Assembly (NCBI GenBank): GCA_023443765.1
Contig: JAEZTA010000180.1
Span: 1-64,000 of the forward strand
Direction of reading: 5' to 3'
DNA from: Bacteroidota bacterium
GTDB taxonomy: Bacteria; Bacteroidota; Bacteroidia; Bacteroidales; Rikenellaceae
DNA: 64,000 nucleotides
Made by a program: the position numbers and the translations under genes
The notes under the pieces: generated by a model
The model's input: the letters and a program-made list of their open reading frames with translations, nothing else
Databases searched by the model: none
What the model was told of the DNA's origin: nothing
In this document: positions 24,694 to 33,208 of the stretch, piece by piece
Position numbering within the stretch: position 1 is the first letter of the stretch
Layout of the letters: every line of letters begins with the position of its first letter

Positions 24694-26742
24694 ATGGATT
24701 TCAAACTCGTATCGGACTATGCCCCGATGGGCGACCAGCCGGAGGCAATCGGGCAGCTCGTCAGCTCGATCGGACACGGATCGAAGCACAACACGCTGCT
24801 GGGCGTGACAGGCTCCGGAAAGACCTTCACGGTGGCCAACGTCATCGCGCAGCTGAACCGTCCGACGCTGGTCCTGAGCCATAACAAGACCCTCGCGGCG
24901 CAGTTGTACGGGGAGTTCCGCAACTTCTTCCCGGAGAATGCCGTAGAGTATTTCGTGTCGTATTACGACTACTACCAGCCGGAGGCTTACCTGCCTTCGT
25001 CGGACACCTATATTGAGAAAGACCTTTCGATCAACGCCGAAATCGAGAAGATGCGCCTCGGCACGGTCGCCACGCTGCTGTCCGGACGGCGCGACGTGAT
25101 CGTCGTGTCGAGCGTCTCGTGCCTCTACGGTGCGGGCAACCCGGCGGATTTCCACGCCACGGCCATCAACGTCAAGGTCGGGCAGGTCGTGAGCTACAAA
25201 CATTTCCTCTACAAACTCGTCGAAGCGCTCTACACCCGCACCGAACGCGACCTGGAACCGGCGACGTTCCGCGTAAATGGCGACACGGTGGACATCATGG
25301 CGGCGTTCGGCGAGTTCGGCAACCAGTGTTTCCGCGTGATGTTCTTCGACAACGAGGTCGAAGCCATCCAGTCGATCGACCCCGTCACGGGACAGCGCAT
25401 CGCTTCGCTCGACAGCATCACGCTCTACGCCACGAACCTCTTCGTCACAACCAAGGAGCGCATCAACGCTGCCGTGCAGCAGATTTACCTCGACATGGGC
25501 AAACAGATCGAGTTCTTCGAGCGCGCCGGACGCCCGATGGAGGCGCAGCGCATCAAGCAGCGCGTGGAATACGACCTCGAAATGATCAAGGAGCTGGGCT
25601 ACTGCCCCGGCATCGAGAACTACTCGCGTTATTTCGACGGACGTGCCGCCGGAACGCGCCCGTTCTGCCTGATCGACTACTTCCCGAAGGACTACTTGAT
25701 GGTCGTGGACGAGAGCCACGTCACCCTGCCGCAGGTCCACGCCATGTTCGGCGGCGACCGCGCCCGCAAGGAGAACCTCGTGGAATACGGCTTCCGTCTC
25801 CCCGCGGCCAAGGACAACCGCCCGGTGACCTTCTCGGAGTTCGAACAGTTGCAGGGCACGTCTATCTATGTGAGCGCCACGCCCGCCGACTACGAACTGA
25901 TGAAGAGCGAAGGCGTGATCGTAGAGCAGCTGATCCGTCCCACGGGTCTCGTGGACCCGCCGCTGGAGGTGCGCGTAACGCTGAATCAGATCGACAACCT
26001 GATCGAGGAGATCGACAAACGCGTGAAGAATGACGACAAGGTGCTTGTGACGACCATCACCAAGCGCATGGCCGAGGAACTTTCAAAATATTTCGATCGC
26101 GTGGGCGTACGCAACCGCTACATCCACTCGGATGTCGACACACTGGAACGCATTCAGATCCTCGAAGACCTGCGGGCCGGAATGTTCGACGTACTGGTGG
26201 GCGTGAACCTGCTGCGCGAAGGCCTCGACCTTCCCGAAGTGGCGCTCGTGGCGATTCTCGACGCCGACAAGGAGGGGTTCCTGCGCAACGTCCGTTCGCT
26301 CACGCAGATCGCGGGACGCGCCGCACGCCACTCGCAGGGCAACGTGATCCTCTACGCCGACACCTGCACCGATTCGATGCGCTACGCCATCGAGCAGAGC
26401 AATCGCCGCCGCGAGAAACAAGTGCGTTACAACATGGAGCACGAAATGCTGCCGCGACAGGCGCAGAAGAGCGGTTCGGGCCAGAAGAGCGCCCTGCTGG
26501 CAAGCCGCGTCGACACCTCGGAGATCGACATGACGGTCTACCCCATCGCCGAAGACCACTACGCCACGGCGGCCGACGTGCAGAAGAACTACACGGCCAG
26601 CGAGAACATCGACGCGCTGATCGACAAGGCCCGCGAGGACATGGAACGCGCAGCCAAGTCGCTGGACTTTCTCGCCGCAGCGAAATTCCGCGACCGGATG
26701 TACGAACTCCAGAAATTGCGGGAAGAGAACCGCAGGAAATGA
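24694..26742 (+). CDS. uvrB: Excinuclease ABC subunit B
   Basis: UvrB verifies DNA damage after loading by UvrA and recruits UvrC in nucleotide excision repair. The protein has 682 residues, the normal length. Walker A is GVTGSGKT at residues 37-44. The damage-probing beta-hairpin is within YYDYYQPEAYLPSSDTYIEK (about 92-111). Helicase motifs include VVDESHVTLPQVHAMFGGD, VSATPADYEL and GVNLLREGLDLPEV. A C-terminal UVR motif for UvrC binding is at about residues 640-680. It ends at a perfect palindromic terminator and is divergent from dnaG. Confidence 0.97.
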   Translation: MDFKLVSDYAPMGDQPEAIGQLVSSIGHGSKHNTLLGVTGSGKTFTVANVIAQLNRPTLVLSHNKTLAAQLYGEFRNFFPENAVEYFVSYYDYYQPEAYLPSSDTYIEKDLSINAEIEKMRLGTVATLLSGRRDVIVVSSVSCLYGAGNPADFHATAINVKVGQVVSYKHFLYKLVEALYTRTERDLEPATFRVNGDTVDIMAAFGEFGNQCFRVMFFDNEVEAIQSIDPVTGQRIASLDSITLYATNLFVTTKERINAAVQQIYLDMGKQIEFFERAGRPMEAQRIKQRVEYDLEMIKELGYCPGIENYSRYFDGRAAGTRPFCLIDYFPKDYLMVVDESHVTLPQVHAMFGGDRARKENLVEYGFRLPAAKDNRPVTFSEFEQLQGTSIYVSATPADYELMKSEGVIVEQLIRPTGLVDPPLEVRVTLNQIDNLIEEIDKRVKNDDKVLVTTITKRMAEELSKYFDRVGVRNRYIHSDVDTLERIQILEDLRAGMFDVLVGVNLLREGLDLPEVALVAILDADKEGFLRNVRSLTQIAGRAARHSQGNVILYADTCTDSMRYAIEQSNRRREKQVRYNMEHEMLPRQAQKSGSGQKSALLASRVDTSEIDMTVYPIAEDHYATAADVQKNYTASENIDALIDKAREDMERAAKSLDFLAAAKFRDRMYELQKLREENRRK

Positions 26743-26743
26743 A

Positions 26744-26769
26744 AAAAGGACCGGAATTCCGGTCCTTTT
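26744..26769. terminator. Bidirectional terminator between uvrB and the gtrA-like gene
   Basis: The perfect 26-bp palindrome AAAAGGACCGGAA/TTCCGGTCCTTTT is centred between 26756 and 26757. It sits between two convergent stops and provides a T-run on both strands. Confidence 0.85.
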
Positions 26770-27261
26770 CTATTCCAGTTTTTCGGCGTGCCGAAAGGTG
26801 AAATACTTCGCGGCGAAGAAGCTGTACACCGTGGTGACGCATGTCGCCAGCATCTGCGAGGGCGTAGCCCAGATACCGCAGAGTTCGACGAAGAATTTCA
26901 GGCAGAAGTAATTGACCACCACCGAACCCGCAACCGACAACAGATAACGGAACAACTGTGTCCCGGAGGGAATCGGCGAGCGGCGGAAGGCCACGTTGCG
27001 GTTGAGCCAGAATCCCGCGAAGAAGGTCAGCGGAAAGATGATCAGCATTGCCGCGACATGCGGCGAAATGGCCACGAACCCGAAATCGAGCAGTTCCTTG
27101 TCCAGTACGAAATTGTAAACCAGGAAATAGCAGACCCAGCTAAAGACGACGTTCGCACCGCCGCAGACCGCATAGCGAAACGCCTGCCGGGGCAGGATCG
27201 CGGCGATGGGCCGAACATAAAACCAATCTATCGCCTTAGCTATCAACTCCGCAACAGCCAT
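26770..27261 (-). CDS. GtrA-like membrane protein
   Basis: GtrA-family proteins have four membrane segments and are thought to flip or present lipid-linked sugars for surface glycan modification. Four segments are visible, with the family N-terminal feature FRYAVCGGANVVFSWVCYFL and a central AMLIIFPLTFFAGFWLNRNVAF. I chose the ATG at 27261 (163 residues), which forms a TGATG overlap with the stop of the SPOR gene. The ATG at 27282 would add seven residues. It is the last gene of a long minus-strand operon and no glycosyltransferase is adjacent. Confidence 0.8.
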   Translation of the reverse strand: MAVAELIAKAIDWFYVRPIAAILPRQAFRYAVCGGANVVFSWVCYFLVYNFVLDKELLDFGFVAISPHVAAMLIIFPLTFFAGFWLNRNVAFRRSPIPSGTQLFRYLLSVAGSVVVNYFCLKFFVELCGIWATPSQMLATCVTTVYSFFAAKYFTFRHAEKLE

Positions 27262-28232
27262 CAACGAGCGGTATAGGTCCACATGTCGGGGAAATTGTCA
27301 CTCTGGTTACGGATAAAATCCGCACACATCGGGGCTTCGTCCGACGAGAAGGGGGAAACCATGTATTTCTCCCCGAAATAGTAAATCCGGCAACGGAACA
27401 CGGGGTCTTTGGCGACGGCTTGCTGCGCAGCGCGAACCGCATTTTCCGGGGTACTGAAAACTCCCAGCACCACATAATGGCGGCCCGGAAGCAGCGACAT
27501 CGGCGTCTCCGACACCTTGTATTCCTGTTCGGAAGCCTTTTCCGGAGTGGTATTCGGAGCAGTTTTCGGGGTTGTTTCCGGAGCGACATTCGCCGACAAA
27601 CCCGCCCCATCCGCCTTCGGGAGTTCCGCAGCCGGAACTTCGGCCAAGGCGTCGGGCGTTTCGACGGCCGGAAGGCTGTCGGGAACAGCCGGGGTTTCCG
27701 CCACGACCGTCGTTTCCGCCTCATCGGGATAGAGCAGCAGAAATTCCCGCCCGCCGTAAACCACAGCGACCAAAATCGCCGCGACGCCGACCCACAACGG
27801 CCAGTCGAAACGACGCTGTACGCGAATCCGCACGGGTTCGTGCCCCTGCGGGTTCAGCCGCCGGTCGAACGCTTCGTCGAGGATGAAATTCTTAAATTTC
27901 AACTCCCCGACCCCCTCGATAGTCAGCAGGTTGACCTGATAGACCCGTTCGATCCAGCGCTCGTAAACGGCCTGCGCCTCAGCTTCGGGGTCTTCGTATT
28001 CCCCGCTCTCAAGCAGGACGCGGGCGATCTCGTCGACCAGCGACACCCCCTGCTGCTGCGAGGTAAACGCCACCGTGCGGCACGGCGGCAACACGGTGCG
28101 CCGGCTGAGCCGTTTCGCACCAATGCGCTCGGTGTAGAGCGACCCCACGCCGGGAAGGTAAACCTCCCCCACGCCGGCCAGCAGGTTGCCGACAAGCCTG
28201 CCTATCTGCTCTTCCATCGGGTTTCCATTCAT
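27261..28232 (-). CDS. HU/CCDC81-like domain protein with membrane span and SPOR domain
   Basis: The 323-residue protein has three parts. The N-terminal 125 residues resemble the paired HU-like domains of Bacteroidota CCDC81-type proteins (VGEVYLPGVGSLYTERIG, then LLTIEGVGELKFKNF). A single membrane span (WPLWVGVAAILVAVVYG) lies near residues 145-161. A low-complexity Pro/Thr/Ala linker follows, and then a C-terminal SPOR domain at about 250-315 (GRHYVVLGVFSTPENAVRA). SPOR domains bind denuded septal peptidoglycan, which implies a division-site role with the HU-like part in the cytoplasm. Its start overlaps the lgt stop (ATGA). Confidence 0.8.
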   Translation of the reverse strand: MNGNPMEEQIGRLVGNLLAGVGEVYLPGVGSLYTERIGAKRLSRRTVLPPCRTVAFTSQQQGVSLVDEIARVLLESGEYEDPEAEAQAVYERWIERVYQVNLLTIEGVGELKFKNFILDEAFDRRLNPQGHEPVRIRVQRRFDWPLWVGVAAILVAVVYGGREFLLLYPDEAETTVVAETPAVPDSLPAVETPDALAEVPAAELPKADGAGLSANVAPETTPKTAPNTTPEKASEQEYKVSETPMSLLPGRHYVVLGVFSTPENAVRAAQQAVAKDPVFRCRIYYFGEKYMVSPFSSDEAPMCADFIRNQSDNFPDMWTYTAR

Positions 28233-29101
28233 TTTTTCTTCTTTTTAGGCGTTGCAGCCGGGGCCTTCGGGGCCGGAGCCGGAACCGTCTCGGGCCGTGT
28301 GACGCCCCGCCAGATCATATAAGCTCCCAGCAGGATGAAGGGAATGCTGAGCCACTGGCCCATGTCGAGGGTCCAGCCCAGTTCGAAAGGCTCCTGCTCG
28401 GTTTTGATGTACTCGATGAAGAAACGCGTGAGGAACGTGCCGATCAGGCCGATTCCGAACAGGATGCCCGGACGGCGGCGCGCAGTGTCTTTCTTGTAGT
28501 ACAGCCAGCAGAGGATGCCAAAAGTCACCACATAACAGATCGCCTCGTAAATCTGCGTCGGATGCACCGCATTGGGGGCGAACTCGCTCACCCACTTGTG
28601 CGAACGGACGAACTCGAAACCCCACGGCAGGGTCGTTGCCTGGCCGAAAATCTCCGAGTTGAACAGGTTGCCCAGCCGCACGATCGCACCGCCGATGCCC
28701 ACCGGGATCATGATGCGATCCAGCGACCAGATGTAAGGCAGTTTGTTGCGGCGCGAAAAGAGCCACAGGCCGATCAGCAGGCCGATGGCCGCACCGTGGC
28801 TGGCCATGCCGCCGTCGCGGAATCCCGTGATGATGGTCCACGGCTTCGAAAGATACTCCATCGTGTCGTAGAACAGGCAGTGGCCCAGCCGCGCACCGAG
28901 GATCGTAGCGAGCGTTCCGTAAATGAAAATCGACTCAGAGACCTTTGCGGGCAATCCTTCGCGTTTGACGAAATTGTCGAAGAATTTCGCGCCAATCAGG
29001 ATGGCCAGCGCCCACATCAGGCCATAGTAACGAATGTCGAGCGACCCGATGCTGAACAGCACCGGATCGAAATTCCAGACAATGCTTAACGGTTCTATCA
29101 T
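28229..29101 (-). CDS. lgt: Prolipoprotein diacylglyceryl transferase
   Basis: Lgt attaches diacylglycerol from phosphatidylglycerol to the lipobox Cys of prolipoproteins in the inner membrane. This is essential for the many lipoproteins encoded here. The 290-residue protein has about seven membrane segments. The Lgt signature lies in GGMASHGAAIGLLIGLW (about 97-113) and RLGNLFNSEIFGQATTLPWG, with the conserved GARLGHCLFYD upstream. The C-terminus is a Pro/Ala-rich tail ending in five Lys, an unusual extension. It sits between the histidine kinase and SPOR genes in one operon. Confidence 0.95.
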   Translation of the reverse strand: MIEPLSIVWNFDPVLFSIGSLDIRYYGLMWALAILIGAKFFDNFVKREGLPAKVSESIFIYGTLATILGARLGHCLFYDTMEYLSKPWTIITGFRDGGMASHGAAIGLLIGLWLFSRRNKLPYIWSLDRIMIPVGIGGAIVRLGNLFNSEIFGQATTLPWGFEFVRSHKWVSEFAPNAVHPTQIYEAICYVVTFGILCWLYYKKDTARRRPGILFGIGLIGTFLTRFFIEYIKTEQEPFELGWTLDMGQWLSIPFILLGAYMIWRGVTRPETVPAPAPKAPAATPKKKKK

Positions 29102-29190
29102 TTATTAAAACTTTATGCGTCCTCCGCCCTTCACTGCTCCCGGCCGGGGCATACTGCCCTGGGAAAGCCGGAACCGACAGGACGGATACT

Positions 29191-30240
29191 TTACTTTATA
29201 TCCTGCAGATTCACCTTTTTCAGCGTGAAGGAGAATGTGCTGCCCACGCCCAGTTCGCTGCGGACCGTGATCCGCTCCCCGTGCGCCTCGACGATGTGCT
29301 TGACAATGGCCAGTCCGAGACCCGTGCCACCCTGCTCCCTCGACCGCCCCTTGTCCGTGCGGTAGAAGCGTTCGAACACGCGCGGCAGGTCCTCCTTGGT
29401 GATGCCCGAACCGTTGTCCTCGACCTCGACCAGAATCTTGTCCAGCATGTCGCGGAACCGGATGCGCGTCTGACCGCCCTCCTTGCCGTAACGGATCGAG
29501 TTGATGATCAGGTTGACGAACACCTGTCCGATATAATGTTTGTCGGCCAACACCCAGAAGGGCGAAGGCAGGTTGTCAGCCCCTTTGACCGAAATCCGGA
29601 TCTCCTTCTTGTCGGCTTCCATCTCGGCCTGCTCGGCGATCTCCCTGGCCAGCGCCACCACGTCGAACCGCTCCATGTTCAGGCGGTTCATATTGCTTTC
29701 GAGTTTCGAAATGGTGTCGAGGTCGTTGACGATGTTGATCAGGCGGTCGATGCTCTTCTCGGCCCGTTCGAGGTACTTGCGGTTGATCAGTTCATCCTCC
29801 AGCCCGCCGTCGAGCAATGTCGAAATATAGCCCTGAATATTGAAAATCGGGGTTTTCAGTTCGTGGGCCACGTTGCCCAGATACTGCTTGCGGAAACACT
29901 CGGCCTCCTTCAGCCGGGCGATCTCCTTGTCGTTGGTATCGGCCCAGGCCGTCAGTTCCTCGCCAATGTTCTCGACGCGCTTGTCCTTCAGTTCCGAGAA
30001 AATCTCGTTGGTGTGCACGTCGCGTGAAAGCACGATCGAATAGATCGGCTTGAGCTTGTAAGCCACATACTTACGGATTATAAACAGCGCCGCGAGCGCC
30101 ACCACGACGAACACACCCGCCGATGTGCAGAGCGTGATCCACCACACAACGTCGAGCAACGTCATGCCCACGGCGACGATGACCGTGGCGAGCAGGGCGA
30201 TCCACAACGACGCCCCCTCCTTTGTCTTGATGTATACCAT
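29191..30240 (-). CDS. Sensor histidine kinase (PhoR-like), no adjacent response regulator
   Basis: The 349-residue kinase has two N-terminal membrane segments (about 12-30 and 34-55) with almost no periplasmic loop, so it probably senses within the membrane or the cytoplasm. HisKA contains VAHELKTPIFNIQGY with phospho-acceptor His126. HATPase_c has LIINSIRYGKEGG (N-box), VEDNGSGI (G1), FERFYRTDKGRSREQGGTGL (F/G2) and ends VGSTFSFTLKKV. No response regulator is adjacent: ribE lies 4 bp upstream and lgt 89 bp downstream. It is therefore an orphan kinase in a housekeeping operon, and its partner cannot be told from here. Confidence 0.9.
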   Translation of the reverse strand: MVYIKTKEGASLWIALLATVIVAVGMTLLDVVWWITLCTSAGVFVVVALAALFIIRKYVAYKLKPIYSIVLSRDVHTNEIFSELKDKRVENIGEELTAWADTNDKEIARLKEAECFRKQYLGNVAHELKTPIFNIQGYISTLLDGGLEDELINRKYLERAEKSIDRLINIVNDLDTISKLESNMNRLNMERFDVVALAREIAEQAEMEADKKEIRISVKGADNLPSPFWVLADKHYIGQVFVNLIINSIRYGKEGGQTRIRFRDMLDKILVEVEDNGSGITKEDLPRVFERFYRTDKGRSREQGGTGLGLAIVKHIVEAHGERITVRSELGVGSTFSFTLKKVNLQDIK

Positions 30241-30244
30241 AGGC

Positions 30245-30841
30245 TTACTTGATGTAATTTTGCATCAGCCGGGCGATGTACTTGCCCACGATGTCGAATT
30301 CGAGGTTCACGACCGACCCGACTTCGATGCGGCAGAAGTTCGTATGCTCGAAGGTATAGGGAATGATCGCCACCCGGAAACTGCTCTCTTTCGAGTCGCA
30401 GACCGTGAGGCTCACGCCGTTGACCGTCACCGAGCCCTTCTCCACCGTACAGAGTCCGCCGCCCTGCGGTTCGTATTCGAAGGTGAAGTACCAGCTTCCG
30501 TCGGCATCCTCCTTAGCCGTACAGACCGCCGTCTGGTCGACGTGGCCCTGCACGATATGTCCGTCGAGCAGCGCATCGGGCTTCATCGACCGTTCGAGGT
30601 TGACCAGGTCGCCCTCGCGGAGCAGCCCGAGGTTGCTCCTATCGAGCGTCTCTTTCATGGCTGTCACGGTATAGGTATCCTCCGTGATGTCCACAACTGT
30701 CAAACATACGCCGTTATGTGCTATGCTCTGATCGATCTTCAACTCCTTGCAGAAATCCGCACGGAGCGTAAAATCCTTGTTCTGACGGTCCGTACGGATC
30801 GAAACTACTTCCGCCGTACGTTCCACGATGCCTGAAAACAT
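30245..30841 (-). CDS. ribE: Riboflavin synthase, alpha subunit
   Basis: Riboflavin synthase dismutates two 6,7-dimethyl-8-ribityllumazine molecules to riboflavin plus a pyrimidine intermediate. The 198-residue protein has the two tandem lumazine-binding domains. The N-terminus MFSGIVERTAEVVSI and IAHNGVCLTVVDI belong to the first, and SVTVNGVSLTVCD to the second. Length is typical of a homotrimer subunit. It is 5 bp from the LexA-like regulator gene upstream and 4 bp from the histidine kinase gene downstream, so all three are cotranscribed. No FMN riboswitch was recognised. Confidence 0.95.
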   Translation of the reverse strand: MFSGIVERTAEVVSIRTDRQNKDFTLRADFCKELKIDQSIAHNGVCLTVVDITEDTYTVTAMKETLDRSNLGLLREGDLVNLERSMKPDALLDGHIVQGHVDQTAVCTAKEDADGSWYFTFEYEPQGGGLCTVEKGSVTVNGVSLTVCDSKESSFRVAIIPYTFEHTNFCRIEVGSVVNLEFDIVGKYIARLMQNYIK

Positions 30842-30846
30842 ATTCG

Positions 30847-31476
30847 TTAACTGTTTATGATCAATTTGCCTTTCACGTTGTAGACCGAGACTATATCGCT
30901 GACATTCAAAACAATGTCGTCGTAATTCTCCCGGTCTCCGGCCACCAGGCGGACTTTGCCCTCCTCGTCGGCGGCCCGAACTATCCGCAAAGTTACAATT
31001 TTTCGGCAGACAATCACATATTCACCCCCGGGAATAATTGCATCCCGGTCCACAGCCTTCAGCAGCACGACCGTTCCCGGCGGCACGGTGGTTCCCATCG
31101 CCCGCCCGGTATAGCACATCGCCAGGTCGCACGCCCCCACCGGAGGTACGATGAGATTGCTCTCGGGTTCCAGGTGCTCCAGGTGTGCGATGCCCTGTTC
31201 GACATCCACATTATAATAGGGTATCTGCACACCGCGCGTCTTCTCTTCAGAGAACATCTGTCCTTCGCCCGTCAGCAGCCACAGTTTATCCACCTGGGGG
31301 AATTTAGCGACGATACGGTCGGCCACGTCGAGCGAAATACCGTTGTTGCCGCGCTTGATCTGATAGAGGTTTTCGCCGCGCGCAAGGCCGATATATCGCG
31401 CAAAATAGTTGGTCGACATATTTGCCCACTTGATTACGGCTTCAATTCTTTGCCAATTATTCTGTTTTTCTCGCAT
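30847..31476 (-). CDS. HTH regulator with an S24 (LexA-like) domain lacking the catalytic dyad
   Basis: This 209-residue protein has an N-terminal helix-turn-helix (about 8-60, containing STNYFARYIGLARGENLYQI and GISLDVADRIVAKF). A C-terminal S24 peptidase-type fold follows at about 85-205. In active LexA/UmuD-type proteins the catalytic Ser lies in a G-x-S-M turn and the Lys in a V-x-x-K-R strand. Here the turn reads GRAMGTTVPPG (Ala126) and the strand VTLRIVRA (Arg164), so both appear lost. It probably represses without self-cleavage. It starts the ribE-kinase operon and lies next to, and divergent from, a tRNA gene. Confidence 0.75.
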   Translation of the reverse strand: MREKQNNWQRIEAVIKWANMSTNYFARYIGLARGENLYQIKRGNNGISLDVADRIVAKFPQVDKLWLLTGEGQMFSEEKTRGVQIPYYNVDVEQGIAHLEHLEPESNLIVPPVGACDLAMCYTGRAMGTTVPPGTVVLLKAVDRDAIIPGGEYVIVCRKIVTLRIVRAADEEGKVRLVAGDRENYDDIVLNVSDIVSVYNVKGKLIINS

Positions 31477-31518
31477 TTTCTTCGAATATTAAATTTTTTT
31501 TCGCATCTTTGCACACCC

Positions 31519-31593
31519 GGTCCCGTAGTTCAATGGATAGAATATAAGATTCCGGTTCTTACGATATGGGTTCGATTCCCGTCGGGACTACCA
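31519..31593 (+). tRNA. tRNA-Arg (anticodon CCG)
   Basis: A 75-nt cloverleaf with encoded CCA fits well. The acceptor stem GGTCCCG (31519-31525) pairs with CGGGACT (31583-31589), including a G-U at the first pair. The anticodon stem TAAGA/TCTTA encloses loop TTCCGGT with anticodon CCG, and the T arm ATGGG-TTCGATT-CCCGT follows. It reads the Arg codon CGG. A near-consensus -7 box (CATCTTTG, 31504-31511) precedes it and a strong terminator follows. Confidence 0.93.
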
Positions 31594-31595
31594 CA

Positions 31596-31628
31596 CACAG
31601 GTGCGCAACAGCGCACTTGTGTTTTTTT
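31596..31628 (+). terminator. Terminator of tRNA-Arg
   Basis: CACAGGTGCGC (31596-31606) pairs with GCGCACTTGTG (31611-31621) with one G-U pair and a 4-nt loop, followed by seven T. It directly follows the tRNA. Confidence 0.85.
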
Positions 31629-31635
31629 ATCGTAT

Positions 31636-31835
31636 TTGGGCGAATGCAAGGTCGGGCGTCACTTTATTTATAAGACAAAAATAGTAACAAATTTCGATGA
31701 TACAATAGAAAATAACACTTTTGAGTCTGTAAATAGCAGTTTCGGGCACACCTATATATATAAGCGTGAGGAATCCGCACACGTGGGGTGCGAACTCCTC
31801 TTATACAATAAATGTGCGATTTAAAAAATCAGACT
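31636..31835. other. AT-rich intergenic stretch with no recognised gene
   Basis: This 200-bp stretch between the tRNA terminator and the beta-barrel gene is more AT-rich than its surroundings. It holds no credible reading frame and no tRNA-end duplication that would mark an integrated element. An imperfect pair GAGGAATCCGCACAC and GTGCGAACTCCTC around 31766-31800 could form a hairpin. I see nothing else in it. Confidence 0.4.
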
Positions 31836-33137
31836 TTAAAAAGAGAGGCGCACGCCCAGTCTAAGGGTTAGCGTCAGGGGTGAATCCGTACGGGCTGTAC
31901 GTAATTCTGTTTCAGTAAAATAATACGATCCTTCAGGTTCGAAATAGAGCCCTACCATGCTGCCTACGCGGTACTGCGCACCCACGGCTGCAAGTGCCGA
32001 CCACTGCACACCGGGCTCATCCACGGTCTTGGAGCCGAGTTTAGCCGAAACGCATTTCTCGACCATTCCGCCCGCACCCATATATAACGAGAAGCGGCCG
32101 CGTTCGAGGAACTGCCAGTTCATCCGAAGAGGAACTCCTATGAAGTGGAGCTTCTGGCCCACATCGTCCGAAGAGTACTGCATCCGCACGTCCGAACGCA
32201 GCAGGGTGTAGTTTACGCCGCTTTCCAGCGACAATCCGTGTGCGAACTCCTTGCGCACGGAGAGGCCGAAACTCAGCGGTTGGTGGTGGCGGAACGAACT
32301 CTCGCCGTATTCGTTGCGGCGCAGCAGCGCCATGTTGTCACCGTTGCCGACCACCGACGAAACATCGCTCGTCGTCGAGTTGTAGAGCAGCCGCGGGGCC
32401 AGCGTCCCCCCTGCACCGCCCGACACGCCGCCGCCGGCAAATACGGAGAACGACGCCGTTTTGTGCGGCTTGACGTAGGCTACGAACGGCTCGTCGGAGA
32501 AAGCCGTGCGGGCCGTACCCGTTGCCGACCGTGCAGCAGGCTGTCCGGATGCCTGCTTCGAAGCCTGCCGGGCCTTTTCGTCGGAGGGTTCCTTCGCGTT
32601 CTCCCCGGAAACCTTCGGAGCCGCATCGGCTTCAGTATGTACTGTAACCTCTCCGCTGTTCCCTGCGGCATCGGACTGTTGCACCGCCTCCACCGGCCGC
32701 CCGGACGCCAGCGTCAGCAGCGCCTGCCGGGTCGGGACGGCAGATGCTTCGACGACATGCTCCCGGGGCAGTCCCACCGCCTGCGCAAGGGCATCCTGCA
32801 CAGATTCCGGTTCGGTCTGCTGCGGTATGGTAACCGCGGTTGCGCCATCCTCCGCTGCCAATGCGATAACAGTCCCATCGTTTTCCAACGCCTTGTCCGG
32901 CCGGAGCAGGAATTCACCTGCAACGACGCAGATCAGCACCGCAGCGGCTGCGGCGGCAAACCGCGGCCAGTAGATCCGCCATACGGACCCGCGGGGTTTG
33001 GTCTCGGGAGCCACAGGCCCCTGAGCCGCACCGCCCAACTCGCGTTGCAGACGCTCCCAGCCTCCTGTCGGGGGCGGGAGTTCGGCGTCGCGAAGCGCGC
33101 TTCGCATGGCATCGGTCCAATCTTCGTTTTGTTTCAT
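31836..33137 (-). CDS. Inner-membrane-anchored protein with C-terminal outer-membrane beta-barrel, ECF sigma partner
   Basis: The 433-residue protein (from MKQNEDWTDAMRSALRDAEL) has a short cytoplasmic-type helical N-terminus containing PTGGWERLQREL. One membrane span (FAAAAAAVLICVVAGEFLL) lies near residues 60-80. A 120-residue low-complexity Ala/Ser/Thr/Glu region follows, and then a porin-like beta-barrel of about 190 residues ending in the aromatic strand LTLTLRLGVRLSF. The gene follows the sigma factor by 71 bp. The N-terminal part probably acts as the anti-sigma, as in other Bacteroidota sigma/beta-barrel pairs. The start at 33137 is preferred over 33173 by similarity of N-termini in that family. 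Confidence 0.65.
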   Translation of the reverse strand: MKQNEDWTDAMRSALRDAELPPPTGGWERLQRELGGAAQGPVAPETKPRGSVWRIYWPRFAAAAAAVLICVVAGEFLLRPDKALENDGTVIALAAEDGATAVTIPQQTEPESVQDALAQAVGLPREHVVEASAVPTRQALLTLASGRPVEAVQQSDAAGNSGEVTVHTEADAAPKVSGENAKEPSDEKARQASKQASGQPAARSATGTARTAFSDEPFVAYVKPHKTASFSVFAGGGVSGGAGGTLAPRLLYNSTTSDVSSVVGNGDNMALLRRNEYGESSFRHHQPLSFGLSVRKEFAHGLSLESGVNYTLLRSDVRMQYSSDDVGQKLHFIGVPLRMNWQFLERGRFSLYMGAGGMVEKCVSAKLGSKTVDEPGVQWSALAAVGAQYRVGSMVGLYFEPEGSYYFTETELRTARTDSPLTLTLRLGVRLSF

Positions 33138-33208
33138 AATTCTATGTGAGTCCGGCAGCACCGGATGATCCACCTTTTTTAAATATCCCGGAGCTGCATC
33201 CTACCAAT

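Noticed and set aside
24595..25740. 380-codon N-terminal extension of the dnaG frame
   Set aside because: It runs opposite uvrB. The DnaG N-terminus and the -7 box both fix the start at 24594.
31594..31835. Integrated element next to tRNA-Arg
   Set aside because: No integrase, no duplicated tRNA end and no foreign genes were found; only a terminator and an AT-rich spacer.
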